In this document: piece by piece, positions 1 to 10,574 of the stretch | How the letters are laid out: the number at the start of each line of letters is the position of its first letter | How positions within the stretch are numbered: the stretch's first letter is position 1 | Assembly (NCBI RefSeq): GCF_036669915.1 | Contig: NC_089319.1 | Span: 4,862,326-4,926,325, forward strand | Direction of reading: 5' to 3' | Origin: Pocillopora verrucosa | Lineage: Eukaryota; Cnidaria; Anthozoa; Scleractinia; Pocilloporidae | DNA: 64,000 bases | The notes under the pieces: generated by a model | Databases searched by the model: none | What the model was told of the DNA's origin: nothing | What the model saw: only the letters and a program-made list of their open reading frames with translations | Program-made: the position numbers and the translations under genes

Positions 1-704
1 TTTTTCCAAGCGGAAAAAAAAGCTGTGTGCAAAAATGCAAAACAGTTTAGAGGGAAGTCAGAAGCACGAAGGTTTTTTTTTCCGTGTTGTAATCTTTTAT
101 AAAGGATACTCCGAGTAAGATCCGATTGATTTAAACATGAAATTAAAAGGATTCCGTTCCTTGAAAGGTCTCAGAACTATTTTCAATGCTTGAGACGAGA
201 CGAAAAACATCTTTCCCTCTCAAAAAAGACACGGAACACACGGTAGACATACACAGAACTGTTTATACAGTTATGCAAAAGTTTCATGTTTATATACCGA
301 ATTATTTTTGTTGAAAAGGTTGACCACAATCTCGGTCCGAGTTCTTTTAAGAAAGGACAGAAAAAGTAAACATAAGCGAAAACGTAGAAAGAAATCATGA
401 AACTTTCATTATTCTGTGGGAAAATAATTTTGGATGTGCCTTTGCGTTGTGTTATCGGCGGCATAATAAAAAAGATCGGAAAAGATTAAATTTTTGTACT
501 TCGAAGACGCCTGTTTAAACATTTAGTGTTCGTCTTCTACCATCAGCAACAAAGGGAATACTTTGAACAGGTAACAGTTATAGAAAACGTTTGGTCCGTT
601 ATTAAAATACATACAGGCAAGCATATCATTATTTTAGTTATGTTTGTGAAAGAAGATCCAGAAAGCGTTTCTTTCAGTGTCAGTAACTGAGCATCTGCGC
701 GCCT

Positions 705-773
705 ATCCCTTCCCTACCCCTACCCTCCCCCTCCCTTACCCCTCCCCCTACCCTAACCCAACATTAACCCTAA
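705..773. repeat. Degenerate telomere-like C-rich tract
   Basis: The tract is a run of CCCTACC, CCCTCC and finally CCCTAACC / ACCCTAAC units on the plus strand. It resembles the animal telomere repeat (TTAGGG read on the minus strand) but only two or three units match exactly. It could be an old interstitial telomeric sequence or simply a drifting polypyrimidine microsatellite. Confidence 0.5.
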
Positions 774-1925
774 CTTGCTATCAGTTGTTGGACTTGGTTC
801 AAAATTTTTCTGTTCTTTTGTATACTTCAACATTAGATGCGTTAGTCTCATAAAAAGTAATTATTTGCCAACTTGCGTCATTGTTTTGTTGTGATTAACA
901 TCTTTTAATATACTTACTTGGCGTGTTTATTTTCTAATACAAATAGATGTTATCTATCAGCTTTAGCAGGTGTTAAAGAAGTACAAAAGGAGAACTTAAT
1001 GACACAAATGAATTATTGCCTGTGGAGCCTACCTTCTTGTGCAAAGAAAAAGTATCATTCTGTAGAAATGTGTTTATTCAAAGGGGCGGTCATTTATTGA
1101 CAATATATACATGATTATGTTCTAGCTCACTGCTGTGTTAAGCAAACGGATACACTCGGGCGAAGGAAAAAAGTGTGATCACGATATTACAAAAAATTGC
1201 AACGTACCTTGGTAGTTTACAAAAAAAAAATATTGGGCTTATTGAAATCGCAAATATTAGGAATAGCTCTACTCAGTCATTTATTTCCACTTTTATTTCG
1301 TGATCGCTTTGAAAAAAGGAACTTAGATAGAAAACTTGGATTGTTTCCATAAGCCGGATACATTCGCTCTGTTAATGTTTCCCTGGTGAAGCGTAAAATA
1401 AATAATTATTGGTTTGCTCTCCAGAAAAAAAACCAAAAACGAAAAAAAAAGTAATGAAACAACCCATTTTTATTCACGCAGAGGTAGAACTTTTTTTATA
1501 TTTTATTGGAGAGTTCATCTCATAGTCCTACAAGTTGAAAGCATAGTAAAGGTTAATACAGTAACTGTTTTTACATTTTTTTGTATGCAGAAAAACTTTA
1601 CACTCGTTGCCGAAACAAGAGCATGGACACAGTTACATTCTTTAAAATTCATGCAGTTTAACAGTTATCATGGATCTAAAATTTCGTTTCTGCCTCCTTT
1701 TCAAAAAAATTTGCCCTAACCTCTATTGAACAAATTGATGTGTCAGGATTTTTAATCATCTGTGAATTTATGGAATGATATAAAGATCTGAGTAACCTCG
1801 TATATCCACCCCTCCCCTCACCAAACAAAAGTCAATGATAATAATTTATAAGGGGGGGTAAGTTTCAAAAGAAACTATGGTGCTGCGTCGGTGGGAGAGT
1901 ATAACAGGGTAATCAAGTATTATCA

Positions 1926-2064
1926 ACTGAGTTGATAACGTAAATTGGTCACCGTAAATAGTTTTAAAGCTGACGTTTCGTCAGAGCGATTGGACGAAGG
2001 GCTCACGCTCGAAACGTCAGCTTTCAAACTCTTTACGGTGGCCAGTTTACGTTATCAACTCAGT
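1926..2064. mobile_element. Hairpin MITE, about 55-bp inverted arms
   Basis: Left arm 1926-1980 and right arm 2010-2064 are inverted copies of each other with a few mismatches, separated by about 30 bp. The inner ends carry the GCTGACGTTTCG motif in opposite orientations. No open frame is present, as expected for a non-autonomous foldback or MITE element. I believe this motif is widespread in cnidarian genomes, but that is from memory and unchecked. Confidence 0.75.
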
Positions 2065-2702
2065 TTATAGTACTACATATATATATTACTCATAACTTTG
2101 AAAAAACTTAAACTGTTGAATAAATACTGATGCTTTTGAAAGTGCTACGGCCGGCTTATCATGAAAATTATGGCCTGAAAAATTGTGGGTTGAAATTGAG
2201 GTGAACCATCTATTCTATACCTCGCTATCTTAAATTTGATCTCTCTTAGATAATTTTTAGATATCTGATTTTATCAAAACTTAAAATTGTTTTTGAACAT
2301 TCTCGTCTGCCCGGCTCTTTCGTAGCAAGTTTACCTGAAGCAAACCAAGGTCTAAACTTCAATATTTTTAGGCGTTGAGCTACAACTGTATTATTGGAAC
2401 ACAGTAAAGGTAAACAAATCACTTTAACATTTGCAGCATTCTGTTGTTTTCCTTAAACAGTCTGGATTTTGCGTACGTATTTCAATGCATGAATTCCTTG
2501 TGAGTATTCCGTAGCGTTCATATTTTCTTGGATTTTTGGCGAATTAAAACAGCCGGATGTTTATGGTTCCTTTACATTAACACGAGGGCTATATACAGGT
2601 TTTCAGCCACGTAAGCTCACTGATGATCAGTTGAAACAGAAAATGATTACTTTACTCCATGATTGCTCATGAAACCAGCTTTAGCTTGGCATTGAAATCA
2701 AA

Positions 2703-5700
2703 TCACCTTACGTTTGTTAGTTTAAAAACCCACGCCCACAAACAGGGGAGCTCTGACAAAGGAGTAACTGGAACATGTATCTCTATTTTACGTTTTCCAC
2801 TCTTGTGTTTTGATCCATGCTTCCATTTGAGATCGTTTTCTGTTCCCAGCATTCTGACCTGTGTTTCGTCAGGTGTGAAAATAGGATCTCCAAGAACCAG
2901 TTTACCAGATGATGGCCATTTTAGTGCAATTGCATAAACGTGGCTTCCTTTGGATGTGTACCTAATGAGTGGGAAATGAGCACGAATAATTTTAATCTTG
3001 AACATATCAGAATATCTAAGCGCTCTTTCTTGCTTCTTTTTCTGAACAGGGTCTGGGAACGATGGCCGATTCCAGTTTGACAAAGTCAGGAGAAGCTTGG
3101 GGCTGAATCCCATCGGCTTACGAGGCGATTCTTCCTGTTAGACTTAGCAGATTTTTTCTTTTGCTGTCATCTGTTTCGTAATTATCTAAACATCCTCGGA
3201 CACAAGAAGCAATTAATCAGGCGAGAGGAAAATACAACAACAGTTTTGGGTCGACGCGTAAGAGTTTAGAGTAGAGTATAGCTCCGAGATAGATACACGA
3301 AAAACAGAAATCGTGCTTACTGAAAAATTGTCTGTTACCTACATTTACGCTAAAGATTTCTTACCAAACATCGCCGTTAGCCGAATCATTTTGAGCTCGC
3401 CATGGTTTGGTTTTGTAAATAGCGTGGCCATTCACTTTTAACCAATCTCCCATCTGAGTGAGACGCTCCTGAAAAATCGGCGCAATCGTACCATCTGATG
3501 CTGGTCCAACATTCATGAGCAGGTTGCCGCCGCAGCTGCCAAGAAGAGATATATGACTTAGAAATGATCTCTTTTTTGGATCTCAATTTCCGGGAAAGTA
3601 GAAGCTACTAAAAATTACCCTGCTCCCAATATTTGGCTTCCCTCAGTTGGTACTTGCCACCAACTCAGAGAGTCACGGGTTCGAATCCCGTGGAAGTAAG
3701 AATTTTTTGCAGTCTTGTTGTCTGAAGTTTCTTTTATTACTTCTCACCTGCAAAGATTACCTTTCTACTTGTATTTCTGTTTCTGTGTGTTTAAGTGGTT
3801 GAATAGTTGGCACTTTGTTCCATCTGTTTTGTCAAGTTATTTCCGTTTGGTAATGTTGATGACTTCCATCGTTTACTTTACTGTTGCTGTGAAGTATGTA
3901 CGTCAACCACTTAGTCAAGATTGCACTTTAGACGCTAAAGATGTTTATCTAACGTTTCTGTCTAACGTTGTGTCCCATTTATGGGAGCATATATGTATAC
4001 AGTGATCTACGTCTCAGCACATCGTCCCTTGTGCCATAGCCTTAAACGTGATTTTGACAAAATCAGTTTATTGAACTAATATATTTTGCAGGAAATAGTT
4101 TCTGACGGAGTGATTCGTATTTGTAAGAACCATCGTTCGTTAGCTTGTTTGGTTTTAAATGTTGTTAATTTAAACGATTAAACAGTTCAAGAGCGCAACC
4201 CCTTCTCACTATCACTAAGAAGAAAAATTTAACTTAACCCCTGAAGAGTTGTTAATTTGTAACAATGACACTTATGGAAGTCGGAAACGCCCAAAATAAA
4301 CTCTGATATTGGTGCTAACTCAACCATAAAGTCCTTAGATTATGAAAGAATAAAATGCTATGGAAAAAGTCGAACTATTTGTCACAAAGGTAGAAGACGA
4401 CTAAAAGCAGACGAAATAAGTATTTTTCTTCAGTCGGTTGAAAATGTTAAACACATGATATGCTCACTTGGGTCGAGCGGGTGCAACACCTGAGTCCCCT
4501 CACTTACCTGACAGTAGAGACCAGCTGTTTTATCAACTCTTCAATACTGAGGTAGTCTTTCAGGTTTGCTTCTCGTCGAAATCCCCAGGAACGACGATCT
4601 ATTGTCATAGCATTCTCCCACTTCATCTTCTGGAGTTTGCCTGTAATCAACACGAACCATTTCAACTTATTTCCACATCCTAACCATCTGGCTCCAGTAG
4701 TTGGAAGGGTGGATAACGCTATCCACTGAATAAATCTCTATCCTTTGAATAGTGCAGTTGACACTTATCGGCTGGATAGCGATTTATCCGCTGGATAGCG
4801 CTATCCAGCCTTTAAACAACTAGGGCCTGGTCTTCTTTATCTAAGAATAATTTTCAAAGATGGACACTTCCAAACTGAGTGCTATGTGCAGGACCCATTC
4901 TCTACATTTTATTCACTCTTGTTGTGGCCTCACATTGTTTTGTTCTCTAAGAGGTAGGTATTGTCAAATATATTTATCTCACTTAATTTTTGGGCCTAAA
5001 TTTACGTTAGTTTTTCAGAAAGTAATTATATGCATTAATTGGTTAAGGTTGATCATAGACTCAACAATGCCAACATTTTGTGAGGGATACTTAAATATAG
5101 TGCGTATTAATATCTTTGTATTATCAGTTAAGGAATTTCAGTTTTTGCACTCACCAGGGTTATACCTGTCCTGCCCAGTGTAAACGCCTCCATGACGACA
5201 TCGGCAACCACGCCCCCACCTGTCATTTACTACAACAGTGTCTTTAACTGGACTGAAAAAGAAATGTGGAAAGTGTTCTTATACATTTATATTAATCCAC
5301 ACCACAGCTTAAGTTTCTACTACATGGCTTCTTTGCATATTTTCATTCAGCCGCTATGTTCCTTCTAAGAATTTCTTATACAACCATTTCATTTTTCCCA
5401 TCAGAAACTCAGACAACAATTGGTCGATCAACGATTCTTTTTTCCTTTTTCGATTTAGAGAGAGACAAATGACCTTTGAAAGGAGTTGAACCTTAACCCT
5501 TGGATTGCTAATTCTTGCTGTTAAGATTTATCGGTGGAAAGCTTTAAGGATTTTTGTAAGGATTTTTCGATCTATCATGTCAACTGTGATAGATTTTCAT
5601 CAGCCTGTTGTTTTAAATGAGAGATGATCTATTTCAGTGACGGATAGAAACGAGTATATAGTCTGAAATTCAAATTCCAGAACTTCTAACCTCTGCTGAT

Positions 5701-8700
5701 TCGTAGCTCGGATGCTTTATTAAATATGATAAGCTTTATGGGAGACTCGTGATATCTAACAACTAACCACCGAACTGGAGGTGGCTGGTGGTGAATATTT
5801 GTCCAGCTGCGAGGTGTTGAGGTGGCGAGGTAAATGTCTACCGCCAGCCACCTACACTGTGATGAATATTTGTTTAATTATATACTAAAACAGTGAGATA
5901 TTATAGCACAAAAATATGATTTTATCTCATTTATTCATGCAACGATTACAAAATTTTTGGGCACAAATCCCGCGCGAGTTGCGCGGAGGTGAAAAGCAAA
6001 GGATATTCGGATTTTGAGTAGCCAATCAGAGCGCTCTTTCAATGCTTTCCACTGTTTTGGTATTTAATAATTAAGCCAATATATCATGTCCACCGTGGCT
6101 GCCACAGTTAAAAAACTCACCTTTCATTAAAGAGCCACGCTAGGAATTCCTCACTTCTCCAATATGATGCATTTGCTGCCGAATCTCCGTCAGACCATAG
6201 GTAATCAGGTTTGTAGGTATTGATAAGGTTGTACAACTGAGGCTTAACAACAGCCTGATGAAACACAGAGAACTTTCTAGCCAAGACATATCATCTACGC
6301 GAGCCCGAGGCGAATAGCTCTTCTTTAGTATACCATAAAAGAGCAGGTGAAGGAGAAAATTTTTCAAAACTCCATTATCTTAAAGGGTTTTGGCGGTTTT
6401 CGACTGAGAGGCTGGTCAGGCCACGTTCACATGTGCTGCGTTTCTTCGCAGGAAGCTAAACTCTCGCAGTTCGTCTCTTAAACAAGGATTTGGTTTTATC
6501 AACTGATCTGAATGGATAACCTTAAAAAGCTCCTACAACAAGGGATATGCACTGATAGCTACCACAAACCTATCTGGAGAAACCTAGACGAAAAGGTTTG
6601 TGGCCATATACCTGCCTTAGACTAGTATCTTCAGTTGTTTAGGGAAACTGAATGGAGAATACTCATTTAGTTCAGGGCTTCATGCTACGGAAAGTTGGAA
6701 AAGCTACTATTGTCACCGTTCGTCTATAACGCTTATCTAAAGAGCTAGGCATGCATATCCATGGTAATTCATGAGTTTCAAAGCGGAAGGGAACTTATGT
6801 CGACTTAGTGCGAGTAACTCAAACAGTTCATAAGTAGTAAATCTAGGGGAAAGGTCACGTACCTGAACATATCCATCCGTTTTGAAGTCATTGGCTTTGT
6901 CTTTTAGGAAGCGAGGATTAAACCACTCAAATAATGAGTAGTACAAACCAAACTTTATATGCGGGTCCTCCAGATTACGAAAAGCTCTTGCAAGCTCATC
7001 TAAAAAACAAAAATTTTAAATCGCCCACAAAAATGGCTACGTTTATAACCGATTCACGAATTTGGTATGTCAAACTAAGTCTTAGTTGTATGTTCAATCC
7101 ACTGATCAAAAGCTGCTGAGTTCACACCAGGTGATGTGTGTTATATATATCACTGTAACGGAATATGGTCACAATCATACTAATAAGTCGTAATTTTTTT
7201 ATTCTTTTTTTTTCCTTTACGAGAACAAAGAACCCACTAGAATTAATTTGCCTCGCACCCAACATGAAAGTGTTCAGGCTTCCTTAAGACAATTCAACTA
7301 AATGCAGTTCACCCGAAGATTTTTTTTTTGCATGAATATATCAATAGCGGGTCTAAAATTACGATCTTCTTGTTTAATTGCGCTTTCATGTAAATTTAAA
7401 ATCAGAAAGCATTTAAGAAATCATATATAGTTTTCAACACTCACCAACAATATTTCTATGAGGTCCAACGTCGACTGAGTTCCAGTTCCAGGCCGCGCTC
7501 GAGTTCCAATTTGTGAAGCCTTCGTGGTGTTTGCTGGTAAACACAAAGTACCTGGAACAAAAACGATGAAATATAATGGCTGATTTGACCATTATCCAGT
7601 TGTTTCAGTTAAAAATGAGGTAGAGGAGTTTAAAGCAGAACGATGGAAAAAAGTAGCACCAGACCAGCTGAGAAGACCTGAGAAATTTTCCGTACCTAAT
7701 TTGTTACACGAACGTTAGGCAAACCCGAGATGAAAATTAGGTGGCCATTGTTCAACATTTTAAAGTTAAATTTCCTTACAGCCATCACTTGAAAGCTACT
7801 GACGAGATCTTTCGACTTCTACAATTGCAACTCATGGTAAATAAGAGGATGCGTTCATGCCAAGTGCAAATTCTGAGCCGTCTTCTCGGGTGTAAGTCCT
7901 GGTTCAAGCACAGTAGAAGAAAATCGTGACAAAATAAATCACTCTGCAGGTGGTGAATTATAGCAAAATTTTTACCTTGCCCCTGATCGGGCCACCAGTT
8001 TGGCCCATTTATTGGCATCAAAAAATTCTGCCTTGAACATTGGGGCAAACTGGTTGTAGCTGAATCCCGGAGGATAATTTTTCTCAACAAAATCCACATA
8101 TTTCTTCTTCTTTAACGACTTCCAGTTGTACCAGAACCATTCATTATCAAAGCTTGGAACCGAATACAAACCCCAGTGTACAAATATTCCAAACTTGGCC
8201 TCGTCGTACCAAGATGGAATTTTTCTTCTGTCGAGAGATTTCCAAGAAGGAGAAAATTTCATCGACTTAGAGTCTTTACTTTTAGCTGTTTTGTGTCTTT
8301 TATGACCGTTTGAAGTTTTCTCGTTATGCTCAATTGATTTTTCACGTTTGTGATGGTACTTTTTATCTTTGTTAAGATGTGGGTGACTTTTAGATGCAGG
8401 GGGGCCTACAAAACTTTTCCTAATGGCTTTATATTCCTTAGAGCTTTTATGGAAATGGCTCTTTCTTCTTTTTTTCTTGGTTTCCTTGGTCACTTTCCTG
8501 GAATGCGATTCCTTTCTTTTTGTAACCTTAGCATCATGATGATCAATCCTGTGTGATATCTTTGCAACTTTACGGCCGTGCTTCCTATTACTAAGTTTCA
8601 CTGAGGAGCTACTTTTCCTAATAATAACGTCCTTTGCCACAGATGTCACCTCCAGGTTTTTTTGCGATTTCAAATGCCTCTCTCTTTTGATTTTAGATCC

Positions 8701-9795
8701 AACTGTTTTCCGTTTCTCATGAGATGAATGAGAATGAACTCTCTCTACATCAAAGCCCTCAATCTTTACATCCTTTGGTGGGAGTATTGCAATAAAATCT
8801 CTTTTGTTAGATTTCTTGGATTTCCTAGATTTCTCATGTCTCAAACCATTCTTTCCCTCTTTTTGATCATTTAAATGGTTTTTTAGTTTAGTTCCTTTGT
8901 GATGTGATCGTCCGCTTTTGTGACTCTTATTTTTCTGTACAGTCGCTTTCCTATGTGTTGGAGAGCGTGGGAATGAATGTGTAAATGATCTTTCTGAGAG
9001 AGAATTTTCCCTCTTTTCAGCCTTATGGCTGTGCAATGTTCTTGCGACTTTATTTCCTTTGCCACCAGTCAGACCATCAATATATCTCGACTCCTTTCCT
9101 CCTAGTTTTGATTTCCTTTTCCTTGATTTAGAATCAGAAGATAATGGATGGTCCAAAATAAAGTTTTCCTTTCCATTAACTTCCTTGACACTGTAATAGA
9201 CAGGCAAGTGAAACTTTTTGGACAACCAGTGCTTTGGGTGATCTCGTTGATATGAATGAAACCGCGTTTGTCTTGATGATGACGCGCGTTGCTTAGGTGT
9301 TGTATGACTTTGGTGTTGATGAAATGATTCCTTACTTTTGTGTTCCTGGCGATTATCATTTTGCACGCGCCTTTGTTTTGATTTTGTGCTTGATGCGCTG
9401 GGTTCCAACCTGTTGTGATGGTTACCAAATTGTATTTTATCAGTTTGACTGAATGTTCCCTCCTCCTTGTTCATTGTTGTGTCTGTTTCCGGATCGCGCG
9501 CGTGATGTTTCCACAAATAATCAAGGACGTACTTTTTGAGTTGTTCCCGATCGAAAAGGATGTTTCCAAGGTTCAGAGAGTTGTCTTTGTCCTTCGATTG
9601 TCCTTTCGATGTTTGCTTTGTGCGACCACGAAAGTGGACTCGTTCATCCTGCTCATTCCGCGTCTCACCGTGCAATCTGTTCGTCCCTCTTGGATCAGCC
9701 GATGACCAAACTGTTTCAACCGCTGCTAAAAAGCAGATTAGGACTACGAAACTTCTACACATCTCTACTGAGATTACATCGGAAAAGTTTGACAT
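2703..9795 (-). CDS. Alpha-L-fucosidase (GH29) with long basic N-terminal extension
   Basis: Predicted secreted or lysosomal glycosidase removing terminal alpha-L-fucose from glycans. Eight exons join in frame: 9795-7976, 7551-7445, 6999-6863, 6254-6121, 5252-5155, 4640-4508, 3535-3365, 2961-2703, summing to 2859 nt (952 aa plus stop). All introns are GT-AG. A hydrophobic signal ([11 protein letters not shown]) follows Met12, so ATG at 9762 is an alternative start to 9795. Residues about 30-520 are a Lys/Ser/His-rich low-complexity region. The GH29 domain then begins at [14 protein letters not shown] and continues with [15 protein letters not shown] (Asp is the family nucleophile position), [20 protein letters not shown] and [10 protein letters not shown]. 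The C-terminal beta domain starts at [11 protein letters not shown]. Typical enzymes are about 450-480 aa, so the extension doubles the protein. The Cys of the usual KWExC signature is Ala here. The gene is divergent from the STK19-like gene. Confidence 0.95.
3634..3708 (+). repeat. tRNA-derived sequence (pseudo-tRNA or SINE head)
   Basis: A perfect B-box/T-arm core (GGTTCGAATCC, 3679-3689) sits inside a stem closed by CACGG and CCGTG. An A-box-like CTCAGTTGGTA lies upstream at about 3642. CTTCC and GGAAG at the two ends can pair as part of an acceptor stem, and a T6 Pol III terminator follows at 3703-3708. The body is only about 60 nt and I see no proper anticodon arm, so it is more likely a tRNA pseudogene or tRNA-derived SINE remnant than a working tRNA. 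It lies immediately upstream of fucosidase exon 7. Confidence 0.5.
4697..4823. mobile_element. Short MITE with imperfect terminal inverted repeats
   Basis: The ends TAGTTGGAAGG...GGATAACGCTATCC and GGATAGCGCTATCCAGCC...CAACTA are inverted copies, and internal GGATAGCGCTATCC palindromes recur. No coding capacity. It sits in the intron between fucosidase exons 5 and 6. Confidence 0.65.
5777..5853. repeat. Imperfect hairpin repeat
   Basis: GGAGGTGGCTGGTGG at 5777-5791 is nearly complementary to CCGCCAGCCACCT at 5841-5853, with about 50 bp between them. A GATGAATATTTG-like direct repeat follows each arm. It is probably part of a degraded mobile element in the intron between fucosidase exons 4 and 5. 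Confidence 0.35.
5873..6074. mobile_element. MITE, about 200 bp, AT-rich termini
   Basis: The left end (TTTAATTATATACTAAAACAGTG) and right end (CCACTGTTTTGGTATTTAATAATTAA region, 6049-6074) are imperfect inverted repeats. The interior has no open frame. It lies directly downstream of fucosidase exon 4 on the gene's strand. Confidence 0.55.
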
Positions 9796-10574
9796 TGTTC
9801 TTGAATTATTAATCGAACATTTGCGAAGACCTGTTTCTATCCGTTATACTTGACTAAACTGCGGCACTAGAGCGTTTAGCGTTTCACAGGCTAAACAGTA
9901 TTCTTGTAAAGTCTTCTCTTTACTTCGACAGATAGAATCTATACCTCAGTCCGTTCGAAACATTAAATTACACTCATAGTGCTGTAAAGAGGATGATGTA
10001 CTTATCACCAGAATCCCTTTAAAGTGTACGCTATCTTATCATTGTGACGCGAGTCACACTTGAACATTTCGTTAGTTATGTTTGACAGTTGTAATTCGAG
10101 CATTTGCCCGAAAAAACTAATTTTGCAATGTAATCGGATACAGTAGAGGAACACGTGGAGGCTACAAATCAGTCTAGAACTTTAAGCTCAGTAGAATACC
10201 TCGTATTTTACTCTCTTAGGAGTTGAACAACGCAAGTGATCGCTTCTTTCGACGTTATTTGGTTTTCTCACGTCTTTGGCTCAAGTATTTTTGTTTAATT
10301 GGTCCTTGATTTTTTATTTTTTAGTTTTTACACCAAGTGCCATGTAATTTAGAGCATATTCAATAAATGGTACGATATTTCCTCGGCGTCACCTCCTTTG
10401 ACTCGCAATCGCAGTCAAGAATCCTAACTTGGAGCCCGCACCGGTTATGACCATCGGTTTTACCTTTGCAAGAAACTGGGTCGAGCAAATTGTAAAAAAA
10501 ATCAAAATGGCCGCCAAACAAAAGAACAACTGAATCAAGGATTTGTTCTAGTTTATAAATTTAAATTGCCATTC
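9796..10574. promoter_or_regulatory. Shared divergent promoter region
   Basis: This 0.78 kb gap separates the start codons of the minus-strand fucosidase and the plus-strand STK19-like gene, so both promoters must lie here or in unseen 5' exons. No clear TATA box sits at a fixed distance from either ATG. AAAATGGCCGCC at 10504-10515 is one base from the YY1-type AAGATGGCGGC element often found near housekeeping starts. The same bases open a short upstream ORF. Confidence 0.5.
10507..10533 (+). promoter_or_regulatory. Candidate upstream ORF (8 codons) before STK19-like gene
   Basis: ATG GCC GCC AAA begins an eight-codon ORF ending in TGA 41 bp before the main ATG at 10575. Its first four codons (MAAK) repeat the first four residues of the main protein, so the two starts may be an old local duplication. 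Whether the transcript contains it depends on the unmapped transcription start. Confidence 0.35.

Larger units (their letters stand above)
1..2702. other. Intergenic stretch without a recognisable gene
   Basis: No open frame here shows domain similarity, splice structure or composition that I would call coding. The short open frames (around 183-464, 918-1100 and 1414-1719) are low-complexity and AT-driven. The stretch holds a C-rich telomere-like tract near 705-773 and a hairpin MITE at 1926-2064. The 3' flank of the fucosidase gene is at its right end. A 3' UTR or distal exons of a gene further left cannot be excluded. Confidence 0.6.
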
